Part shown: piece by piece, positions 14,861-21,736 of the stretch | How the letters are laid out: each line of letters opens with the position of its first letter | Numbering within the stretch: position 1 is the stretch's first letter | From: an uncultured Oscillospiraceae bacterium | Lineage (GTDB): Bacteria > Bacillota > Clostridia > Oscillospirales > Ruminococcaceae | Assembly (NCBI GenBank): GCA_900553955.1 | Contig: USFO01000017.1 | Span: 1 to 21,789 of the forward strand | Direction of reading: 5' to 3' | Length of the DNA stretch: 21,789 nt | Notes under the pieces: model-generated | What the model was told of the DNA's origin: nothing | The model's database searches: none | The model's input: only the letters and a program-made list of their open reading frames with translations | Translations under genes and position numbers: made by a program

Positions 14861-14961
14861 TTGTTTTGAAAAAGTTTAGTGTATAATTCGTATTTTGATG
14901 TACGTTTTATAAAAATATTCGAAATACATTATAAATAGGTTAAGTATTTAACGTGACAGCG

Positions 14962-14990
14962 TTGACATATCCTGCGAGTTCTGCTATAAT
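14962..14990 (+). promoter_or_regulatory. Strong promoter of the ATP synthase operon
   Basis: Both hexamers are perfect: TTGACA (14962-14967), a 17-bp spacer and an extended TGC-TATAAT (hexamer 14985-14990). Start of transcription is expected near 14997, about 400 nt upstream of atpB. An AT-rich stretch upstream (14880-14940) may act as an UP element. Confidence 0.88.
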
Positions 14991-14996
14991 TGCAGG

Positions 14997-15404
14997 CATA
15001 GGGATCGTATCTGCGTTTTAACGGATAAACACAGGCGGTCCTTAAAGGTTTTCTGTGAAAAATATACATTTCACGGCTTTGTTTTGTATCCTGTGAATCA
15101 AAACGGAGGGGCGCGTATTTTTTTGATAAGAAAAGCCTATGGCTTTTCGACCCAAAAGAAGAAAGCATGCCGTTTTTTTGCAAACGGCTGTGAATTGGAA
15201 GAGGAGGGTTGTTTTTTTCTAAGGGAAACGGAAAATTTCCGTTTTTTTAAAAATCGCGCAATCAAATATCCGGGCAAAGCGGAGGCGGCGCTCTTTTTAC
15301 TATGGGCTTCACGGTCTTACTCGGAAAGACCGGAAGCTTTTATTATGCCGTTTCCGGGAAGCGGTTTGCCCAAAATAAATCAATCGAGGTGAGTTTTTAA
15401 TCTG
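14997..15404 (+). ncRNA. Long structured 5' leader of the atp operon
   Basis: About 400 nt between the promoter and atpB hold no recognisable protein. Several short hairpins are visible: GAAAAGCC/GGCTTTTC (15130-15148), GCCGTTT/AAACGGC (15169-15188), AAACGGA/TCCGTTT (15226-15244) and GGTCTT/AAGACC near 15313-15332. A Shine-Dalgarno-like GGAGGGG (15105-15111) precedes an open frame with a possible TTG start at 15123 and stop at 15392, but its translation tracks the hairpins, has no membrane segments, and does not look like AtpI. I favour an untranslated regulatory leader and know no family that matches it. Confidence 0.45.
15226..15248 (+). terminator. Possible attenuator terminator within the atp leader
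   Basis: A stem of 7-9 bp, AAACGGA (15226-15232) with TCCGTTT (15238-15244), ends in a run of seven Ts (15242-15248). Upstream, CCGTTT (15170-15175) and AAACGG (15182-15187) repeat the same two half-sites, so alternative pairings are possible. The short stem makes it a weak terminator. Confidence 0.4.
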
Positions 15405-16241
15405 ATGAGCTCAAAAAAACTCAGCGGAAAAACGATTTATCTTATTGTATGGATATCGCTTTTGGCAATTATTCTTGCTGCAATTTTCATTGTTGGTCTT
15501 CCTTCCGGTGAGAAGGCAGAAACTATCAAGGAAGTTATGCGCGACGGCGTTCTGCACGAGGATAACAAGATAAGCCTGTTTGGGCTTTTGGTAAACCCGG
15601 CGCTTATCTCTGCTTACATAGTCAGCGCCGCGCTTATTATCGGTGCAGTCATAATAAGAATATTCGTTATTCCGCATTTTAAAACCGTTCCGGGAAAATT
15701 CCAGCTTATTCTGGAGGAGCTTGTGGGCTTCTTTTCCGGCATGGCAAAGACCAACAGCCCGCATAAAACGCCTGTTGTCGGCTCATATATTTTCGGCGCA
15801 GGCTGCTATATCTTTTTCAGCACCATTTTTGAACTGCTCGGCATTCAGGCCGTAACCACCAAAGGGCACTCCATTGCGTTGCCCGCTCCTATTGCGGACA
15901 TCAACGGAGCCATTGCCATGGGCATTACCTCCTATGCGTTTATCCTGATTGCAGGCGCCGTCTGCAACGGAGCTAAAGGCGTGCTTGGCGTGCTGAAGGA
16001 TTTCTCTTTGCCGATTTCCATGAGCTTCCGTCTTTTCGGCGCACTGCTGAGCGGACTGCTTGTTACGGAGCTTGTTTACTACTATGTATCTCTCAGCTTC
16101 GTGCTTCCTGTATTCGTTGGCGTTATGTTCACATTGCTGCACGCCGCAATACAGACTTATGTTCTTACCACACTTGTCTCTATATTCTATGGCGAGGCTG
16201 TTGAGCCGAATCCCAAAAAAATCAAAGAAAAGAAGGCTTGA
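15405..16241 (+). CDS. atpB: ATP synthase F0 subunit a
   Basis: 278 aa integral membrane stator subunit that forms the ion half-channels next to the c-ring. Hydrophobic helices lie near residues 11-32, 64-88, 126-147, 168-188, 204-228 and 232-262. The essential arginine is R209 in SMSFRLFGALLSGLL, and the last helix has the usual LLHAAIQTYVLTTLVSIFYG pattern including Q250. The start follows GAGGTGAG (15386-15393) with rather long spacing of 11 bases; no better start is in frame. It is the first gene of the operon: no atpI/atpZ precedes it. The Lys-rich cytoplasmic tail is not unusual. Confidence 0.94.
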   Translation: MSSKKLSGKTIYLIVWISLLAIILAAIFIVGLPSGEKAETIKEVMRDGVLHEDNKISLFGLLVNPALISAYIVSAALIIGAVIIRIFVIPHFKTVPGKFQLILEELVGFFSGMAKTNSPHKTPVVGSYIFGAGCYIFFSTIFELLGIQAVTTKGHSIALPAPIADINGAIAMGITSYAFILIAGAVCNGAKGVLGVLKDFSLPISMSFRLFGALLSGLLVTELVYYYVSLSFVLPVFVGVMFTLLHAAIQTYVLTTLVSIFYGEAVEPNPKKIKEKKA

Positions 16242-16247
16242 TTTATT

Positions 16248-16619
16248 ATGAAACGTTCTAAAATATTATCCATCGTATTTTCCCTTATCATTGCACTTTC
16301 TCTTGTTTTCGCCATGAGCGTTGTTGCATTCGCAGAAGAAGCTCCCGCAGCTGAAACCGCAGCTTCCGCTGAAGCTGAAACCACTGTTGACAACACCACC
16401 GGCACCAAGGCAATCGCTTCCTCAGCCATCGTGGGCGTTGTTGCCACCGCGGGTGCAATCGGCATGGCAATTTCCATCGCAAAAACCGCAGAAAGCATGG
16501 CTCGTCAGCCCGAAGCAGCAGGCAAAATCAACTCTGCTATGATGCTTGGCCTTGTATTTATCGAGACTGCTATCATCTACGCTTTGATTATCGCTATCCT
16601 TATCATATTCGTTCTTTAA
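16248..16619 (+). CDS. atpE: ATP synthase F0 subunit c with signal-peptide-like N-terminus
   Basis: 123 aa; ordinary c subunits are about 70-90 aa. The C-terminal part is a normal hairpin: helix 1 (about 55-79), polar loop ESMARQPEAAGKI (82-94) with the conserved RQPE, and helix 2 (about 96-121) with carboxylate E106 in VFIETAIIY. Ahead of it is a typical signal peptide (MKRSK, hydrophobic IVFSLIIALSLVFA, cleavage probably after VVAFA at residue 29) and an Ala/Glu spacer (30-50). The glutamine of Na+-type rings is replaced by Met, although E106-T107 and Y111 are kept, so the ion is undecided. The ribosome site (AGAAGG, 16231-16236) is 11 bases away, weak for a subunit needed in many copies. 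Confidence 0.93.
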   Translation: MKRSKILSIVFSLIIALSLVFAMSVVAFAEEAPAAETAASAEAETTVDNTTGTKAIASSAIVGVVATAGAIGMAISIAKTAESMARQPEAAGKINSAMMLGLVFIETAIIYALIIAILIIFVL

Positions 16620-16638
16620 TTGACAGAGGTGCGTAAAC

Positions 16639-17148
16639 ATGCCGTTGAATATTGATTTTACGCAAGTGCTTTTGCACATGCTCAACTTTGTTATTCTTGC
16701 GGGTGCCCTTGGATTTCTGCTTTTCAAACCGATAACTAAATTTATGGCGGACCGTCAGAAGCATTTTGAGGATCTTGCCAAAGAAAACGAAGAAGCCGCA
16801 AAAACAAACGCCGATATGAAGGCAGAATATGAACAGAAGCTTGAAGAAGCAAAAGCGGAAATTGCAGATATGCACCGCAATGCAGAAAAAGAAGCTGCCG
16901 AAACCGCAAAAGAATATATTGACAGCGCTCACCAAAAGGCGAACGCAATTATCGCCGCAGCAGAAACCGAAGCCGAAAAGCGCAAAGAAAGCATACTTGA
17001 TTCCGCACAGACGGAAATCAGCGAGCTTGTTCTTTCCGCTACCCAAAAGCTGCTCAGCGACACCGTTACTCCGGAGCGCAACAGCGCTCTTTATGATGAA
17101 TTTATCCGCCGCACCGACAAAACCGTGGCTGATGAAAGGAAATCATGA
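16639..17148 (+). CDS. atpF: ATP synthase F0 subunit b
   Basis: 169 aa peripheral stalk subunit. One N-terminal membrane helix (about 7-30) that includes the conserved FLLFKPI boundary is followed by a long charged coiled coil of Ala, Glu and Lys to the C-terminus, which normally binds delta. The start follows AGAGGTG (16624-16630). Its stop overlaps the start of the next gene as ATGA (17145-17148), so translation is probably coupled. It is not fused to delta, unlike the b-delta fusions of mycobacteria. Confidence 0.94.
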   Translation: MPLNIDFTQVLLHMLNFVILAGALGFLLFKPITKFMADRQKHFEDLAKENEEAAKTNADMKAEYEQKLEEAKAEIADMHRNAEKEAAETAKEYIDSAHQKANAIIAAAETEAEKRKESILDSAQTEISELVLSATQKLLSDTVTPERNSALYDEFIRRTDKTVADERKS

Positions 17149-18935
17149 TGAAGCATAACAACGATATTTTCATTCCTGATAAGGAATCTGCGAAGAAGGT
17201 TCTTCAGGTCGAAATTGACTGCGTTACGCCCCCTACTGACGAACAGAAGGAAAAAATACGCAGCTATATGCTTGAACAGTACAAAGTTGATGAGGTCAAC
17301 TTTGTAATCAAGATTGATCCTTCCGTTGTGGGCGGCTTCCGCATTTTCGCGGGCGACGACAACTATGACTGGAGCACTCTGGGACGAATCCGCCAACTTC
17401 GCAAATCCTTCCAGTCTCTTATCAAAGAGAAAGAGCCTGATAAAATCATCTCCCTTCTTCGTGAAGACATAAGCAGCTTTGACCTTGATGCCGGTCAGCA
17501 ACAGGTGGGCTTTGTTCTCACCGTCGGCGACGGAATCGCTGTTATTGAAGGTCTGCGTGACCTTGAATACGGCGAAATCGTTCTGTTCGACTGCGGAATC
17601 AAGGGCATGGCACAAGATATCCGCACCGACGGCACCACAGGTATTGTTCTGTTCGGCGACGACAGTGACGTTATGGAAGGCACCCGCGTTGTGCGCACAC
17701 GCCGCACCGCAGGTATTCCTATCAGCAACAGGGTGCTTGGCAGAATGATAGACCCGCTTGGCAATGCGGTTGACGGCGGCGAGCCCATCGGTGCGAAGGA
17801 GTACTTTCCCATCGAGCGTCCTGCGCCCGGCATTGTGGAGCGCAAAGGCGTTGACCGCCCTATGGAAACCGGCGTTCTCGTAATCGACTCCATGTTCCCT
17901 ATCGGACGCGGACAGCGTGAACTTATCATCGGCGACCATCAGACCGGTAAAACCTCTATCGCCATTGATACAATAATGAACCAGAAAGACAAAAATATGG
18001 TGTGCGTCTATGTTGCCATCGGTCAAAAGGCAAGCACCATAGCAAGAGTTGAAGCGACCCTTCGCAAAGCCGGCGCAATGGACTACACCGTTATCATTTC
18101 CTCTCCGGCAAGCGATCCTGCTTCCATGCAGTACATCGCCCCCTATGCGGGCTGTGCTATTGCGGAGTACTTTATGTACCGTGGCCGCGACACCCTTGTA
18201 ATTTACGATGACCTTTCCAAGCATGCGGTTGCGTATCGTACCCTCAGCCTTTTGCTGGAGCGTGCTCCCGGTCGTGAAGCTTACCCCGGCGATGTCTTCT
18301 ATCTCCACTCTAGACTACTGGAACGTTCTGCACAGCTTTCTGACGAGCTTGGCGGCGGCAGCATGACCGCTCTGCCAATCGTTGAAACCCAGGCGGGCGA
18401 CGTTTCCGCGTACATTCCGACGAACATAATCTCCATCACCGACGGACAGATTTTCCTTGAGAGTGAGTTGTTCTTTGCCGGTCAGCGTCCCGCAGTAAAC
18501 ATCGGTCTTTCCGTTTCACGTGTTGGCGGTGCCGCCCAGACCAAGATTATGAAGAAATCCGTTGGTACGATTCGCCTTGACCTTGCGCAGTACCGCGAAA
18601 TGAAGGTATTCGCGCAGTTCGGCGGCGACCTTGACGAGCAGACCATGCGCGAGCTAAAATACGGCGAAAGCCTGATGAAGCTGCTCTGCCAGCCGAATGG
18701 CACCTCCATGAGCATGCGCGAACAGGTTATCACGCTTATCTGCGCCCAGGACAGACTTTTTGTCGACATTCCCGTAAAGCAGATAAAAGCATTCCAGCGC
18801 GACCTTCTTGACCATTTTGAGCACGGATGCAGCGTTCTTTGCCACAAAATCGACCAAAGCCTCGCTTTGACCGACGAAATCAAAAACAGCATTATTGCCG
18901 AAGCAAGAGCGTTTCTTTCCGCTTATCGCTTTTAA
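17145..18935 (+). CDS. atpA: Fused ATP synthase delta C-terminal domain + F1 alpha subunit
   Basis: 596 aa, about 90 longer than normal alpha. Residues about 20-90 read as the C-terminal domain of delta: QVEIDCVTPPTDEQKEKI, then KIDPSVVGGFRIFAGDDN and STLGRIRQLRKSF, which match the family's V-x-P-L-T-x-x-Q and vDPsliGGfxixxGdxxxDxSxxgrLxxL pattern. From about residue 96 a full alpha subunit follows: VGDGIAVIEGL, Walker A GDHQTGKT (263-270), RPAPGIVERKGVDRPMETG, LIIYDDLSKHA-type Walker B and the helical C-terminus. The six-helix N-terminal domain of delta is missing here and elsewhere in the operon. ATG 17145 or, with better spacing from GAAAGGA (17134-17140), ATG 17148 is the start. No in-frame ATG, GTG or TTG lies at the junction, so a separate alpha is not obviously made. 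There is no frameshift at the junction. Confidence 0.93.
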   Translation: MMKHNNDIFIPDKESAKKVLQVEIDCVTPPTDEQKEKIRSYMLEQYKVDEVNFVIKIDPSVVGGFRIFAGDDNYDWSTLGRIRQLRKSFQSLIKEKEPDKIISLLREDISSFDLDAGQQQVGFVLTVGDGIAVIEGLRDLEYGEIVLFDCGIKGMAQDIRTDGTTGIVLFGDDSDVMEGTRVVRTRRTAGIPISNRVLGRMIDPLGNAVDGGEPIGAKEYFPIERPAPGIVERKGVDRPMETGVLVIDSMFPIGRGQRELIIGDHQTGKTSIAIDTIMNQKDKNMVCVYVAIGQKASTIARVEATLRKAGAMDYTVIISSPASDPASMQYIAPYAGCAIAEYFMYRGRDTLVIYDDLSKHAVAYRTLSLLLERAPGREAYPGDVFYLHSRLLERSAQLSDELGGGSMTALPIVETQAGDVSAYIPTNIISITDGQIFLESELFFAGQRPAVNIGLSVSRVGGAAQTKIMKKSVGTIRLDLAQYREMKVFAQFGGDLDEQTMRELKYGESLMKLLCQPNGTSMSMREQVITLICAQDRLFVDIPVKQIKAFQRDLLDHFEHGCSVLCHKIDQSLALTDEIKNSIIAEARAFLSAYRF

Positions 18936-18957
18936 TTGACGGAAGGGAGATGAAAGC

Positions 18958-19899
18958 ATGGCAACCTCCAGCGAATTAAAATCGAGGATGAGCGGCATCC
19001 GTGAAACAAAAAAAGTCACCGATGCCATGTACATGATCTCCTCTGTCAAAATGCGTCGAGCAAAATGTGATATGCTTGAAACCCACCCATACTTTACCGC
19101 TCTTAAAAAGGAAATCACCGAGCTTTTGCGCTTTATTCCCGAAACGCAGAACAAGTATTTTCAGTCAAAACCAGAGCACAAGGGCGCTCGTCATGGTCTT
19201 TTGCTCGTAACATCCGACAAGGGTCTTGCGGGAGGATACAACCAAAACGCCATAAAAATGGCGGAAGAATTTGTTGACCAAAGCCCGAACACCCTGCTCT
19301 TTATTGTCGGTGAATATGGCAGATCACATTTTGCAAACAGAAACGTACCTTATGATACGAATTTTGAATTTTCCGCAGCCATCGCTTCCATGTGGGAAGC
19401 ACGGCGTATTTGCCTTTATATCCTTGAGTTCTTCAATACCGGTCGCGTTGATGATATAAGTATAATTTACAGCGACCCGGAAGCGGGCAACGGCAGCGAA
19501 TGCCAGCTTCAGTGCCTGCTTCCCCTTGCGCGAAGCAGCTTCCGCCCGGAAGAGGGCGTTTCTGAAAAAGCTTCCAAAGAGGATTGGAATACAAAGGAGT
19601 TCTATCCGGATCCGAACACGGTTTTGGACTGCATTGTTCCAAGCTACCTTGCAGGTTACATATACAGTTCCCTTATCGACAGCTATTTTGACGAGCAGGA
19701 AGCGCGTATGTCCGCCATGAGCGTTGCCGGAAAGAACGCCGAGGATATGATAAAACAGCTTAAAGTTGAGTATAACCGTGTTCGCCAGGCGAAAATCACA
19801 AGAGAAATGGTGGAAATAGCCTCCGGCGCAAGGGCGCTTAAAAAGAAGCGCCAAATGTTACAAAGCGAGGGACATAGACTTGAACAACCAAACCAGTGA
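18958..19899 (+). CDS. atpG: ATP synthase F1 gamma subunit with C-terminal extension
   Basis: 313 aa central rotor shaft; usual length is about 285. The N-terminal helix (SGIRETKKVTDAMYMISSVKMRRAK) and C-terminal helix (VEYNRVRQAKITREMVEIASGARAL) have the expected signatures, and LLLVTSDKGLAGGYN marks the Rossmann-like middle domain. The conserved C-terminus normally ends around the GA-x-AL motif; here about 19 more residues follow, starting KKKRQ. The extension runs into the next gene, so that the last 20 nt overlap atpD. The start follows GGAAGGGAG. Confidence 0.94.
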   Translation: MATSSELKSRMSGIRETKKVTDAMYMISSVKMRRAKCDMLETHPYFTALKKEITELLRFIPETQNKYFQSKPEHKGARHGLLLVTSDKGLAGGYNQNAIKMAEEFVDQSPNTLLFIVGEYGRSHFANRNVPYDTNFEFSAAIASMWEARRICLYILEFFNTGRVDDISIIYSDPEAGNGSECQLQCLLPLARSSFRPEEGVSEKASKEDWNTKEFYPDPNTVLDCIVPSYLAGYIYSSLIDSYFDEQEARMSAMSVAGKNAEDMIKQLKVEYNRVRQAKITREMVEIASGARALKKKRQMLQSEGHRLEQPNQ

Positions 19900-21292
19900 A
19901 ACAAAACGCATGGGCAAAATTGCCGGTATTAACGGCCCCGTTGTGGATATTGCCTTTGACAAAGGCACACTGCCAAGGATAAGAGAAGAGCTTTATCTTT
20001 ACGTCGGTAAAGAAAAGCGTATAATGGAAGTTTCTCAGCATATAGGCGACGGACTTGTTCGGTGCATAATGCTTGGCCCAAGCGAGGGACTTTTCCGCGG
20101 GATGGAAGTGTTCGCCACCGGCGCACCTATTTCCGTTCCTGTTGGTGAACAGGTTCTTGGCAGACTGTTCAATGTTTTGGGTGAACCTATCGACGGCGGC
20201 GAACCGCTTGCCGACGACACCCAGAGAAGATGCATTTATAAACCCGCTCCACCCTATTCCGAACGCAAAAACGCCGAGGAAATCATGGAAACGGGCATCA
20301 AAGTTATCGACCTGCTTGCACCTTATGTAAAGGGCGGCAAAATCGGTCTGTTCGGCGGCGCCGGTGTCGGTAAAACCGTTCTTATTCAGGAGCTTATTCA
20401 CAACATCGCCACCGAGCACGGCGGATATTCCGTATTCACCGGCGTTGGCGAACGTAGCCGTGAAGGTAATGACCTTTGGACGGAAATGCGCGCCAGCGGC
20501 GTTCTGGATAAAACCGCGCTTGTGTTCGGTCAGATGAACGAGGCTCCCGGCGTGCGTATGAGAGTTGCTCTTTCCGGCCTTTCCGTAGCGGAATATTTCC
20601 GTGACGAGTGCCGCAAAGACGTGCTTCTCTTTATCGACAACATTTTCAGATTCATTCAGGCGGGTTCCGAGGTTTCTACCCTGCTTGGCCGAATGCCCAG
20701 TGCCGTCGGCTATCAGCCGACCCTTGCCAACGACCTCGGTGAACTCGAGGAGCGCATTGCCTCCACGAAGAACGGTTCTATCACCTCCGTTCAGGCAATT
20801 TATGTTCCTGCGGACGACCTTACCGACCCTGCTCCGGCAACCACATTCTCTCACCTGGATGCAACCACCGTTCTGAGCAGAAAAATTGCGGAGCTTGGCA
20901 TCTATCCTGCCGTCGACCCGCTGGAATCCTCTTCCCGTATTCTTGAGCCAAACATAGTCGGTGAGGAGCATTACGAAACGGCGCGCCGTGTTCAGGAGAT
21001 TTTGGAGCACTACAAAGAGCTTCAGGATATTATCGCCATACTCGGTATGGACGAACTGGGTGACGAGGATAAACTTATCGTTCACCGCGCAAGAAGAATT
21101 CAGCGCTTTCTTTCTCAGCCGTTCAGCGTTGCGGAAAAATTCACCGGCGTACCCGGCGTTTATGTTCCGCTTTCCGAAACCATCCGTGGTTTTAAATCCA
21201 TCGTTGACGGCGAAATGGACGAATACCCTGAAGCGGCGTTCTTCAATGTCGGCGTAATCGACGATGTTCCGAAAAAAGCGGCAACGCTTTGA
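19880..21292 (+). CDS. atpD: ATP synthase F1 beta subunit (catalytic)
   Basis: 470 aa catalytic subunit. Key parts are present: GKIAGINGPVVDI N-terminal barrel, Walker A GGAGVGKT, GERSREGNDLW with the catalytic glutamate-arginine region, VLLFIDNIFRF Walker B, AGSEVSTLLGRMPSAVGYQPTL and the lever-region DELGDED (DELSEED equivalent). The TTG at 19880 follows GCGAGGG by eight bases and overlaps atpG by 20 nt; an ATG ten codons later has no ribosome binding site. The catalytic residues look normal, which makes the altered stator and c subunit the unusual parts of this enzyme. Confidence 0.97.
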   Translation: MNNQTSETKRMGKIAGINGPVVDIAFDKGTLPRIREELYLYVGKEKRIMEVSQHIGDGLVRCIMLGPSEGLFRGMEVFATGAPISVPVGEQVLGRLFNVLGEPIDGGEPLADDTQRRCIYKPAPPYSERKNAEEIMETGIKVIDLLAPYVKGGKIGLFGGAGVGKTVLIQELIHNIATEHGGYSVFTGVGERSREGNDLWTEMRASGVLDKTALVFGQMNEAPGVRMRVALSGLSVAEYFRDECRKDVLLFIDNIFRFIQAGSEVSTLLGRMPSAVGYQPTLANDLGELEERIASTKNGSITSVQAIYVPADDLTDPAPATTFSHLDATTVLSRKIAELGIYPAVDPLESSSRILEPNIVGEEHYETARRVQEILEHYKELQDIIAILGMDELGDEDKLIVHRARRIQRFLSQPFSVAEKFTGVPGVYVPLSETIRGFKSIVDGEMDEYPEAAFFNVGVIDDVPKKAATL

Positions 21293-21310
21293 TGAAAGGA
21301 GCGAGAGTAT

Positions 21311-21736
21311 TTGAGCACCTTTCATCTTGAACTGCTTTCGCCGGAGCGCGCGTTCTATTCCGGCGAGTGCAAATCTCTTGTCGTTCCTGTAAGCGACGGC
21401 ATGATGGGCGTTATGACGAACCATTCGCCTATGATGGCTGCGATTTTTGACGGTCAGCTTTCCTTTACGAAGCCGGACGGCGAAACTGTTGTCTGCGCCG
21501 TTACCCGTGGAATGCTTGATATTTCCGGCGGAAATGCCACTGCGCTTTGCGGTGAAATCATCCTACCGGATGAAATCGACGAGGAGCGCGAAATGCGCTT
21601 TGCGGAAAAGGCTTCTGAGCGGCTTAAACGCCGCCAGAGCCATAACGATTACCTTATGTCGAAGCTTTCCCTTGCGGATGCCATGAGCAACCTCGAGGTA
21701 AAGCGGCGCAATGCTGCAAGAAATGCGTTGAAATAA
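21311..21736 (+). CDS. atpC: ATP synthase F1 epsilon subunit
   Basis: 141 aa. An N-terminal beta-sandwich (MSTFHLELLSPERAFYSG, VVPVSDGMMGVMTNHSPMMA) contacts gamma and the c-ring, and a C-terminal two-helix region (about 88-141) can inhibit hydrolysis in related enzymes. The TTG at 21311 follows AAAGGAG (21296-21302) by nine bases and is itself part of a TTGAGCAC octamer. It is the last gene: its TAA ends at 21736 and the 53-bp double-hairpin repeat begins at the next base. Confidence 0.95.
   Translation: MSTFHLELLSPERAFYSGECKSLVVPVSDGMMGVMTNHSPMMAAIFDGQLSFTKPDGETVVCAVTRGMLDISGGNATALCGEIILPDEIDEEREMRFAEKASERLKRRQSHNDYLMSKLSLADAMSNLEVKRRNAARNALK

Noticed and set aside
15084..15392. Open frame of up to 102 codons in the atp leader, with a GGAGGGG ahead of a possible TTG start
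   Set aside because: The peptide mirrors the hairpins and T runs, lacks the two membrane helices of AtpI, and the spacing to the start is about 11 bases. I treat it as leader RNA.
17145..17440. The delta-alpha fusion as a sequencing frameshift artefact
   Set aside because: The frame is continuous with no stop to remove and no homopolymer at the junction, and a frameshift would not explain loss of the whole N-terminal domain of delta.
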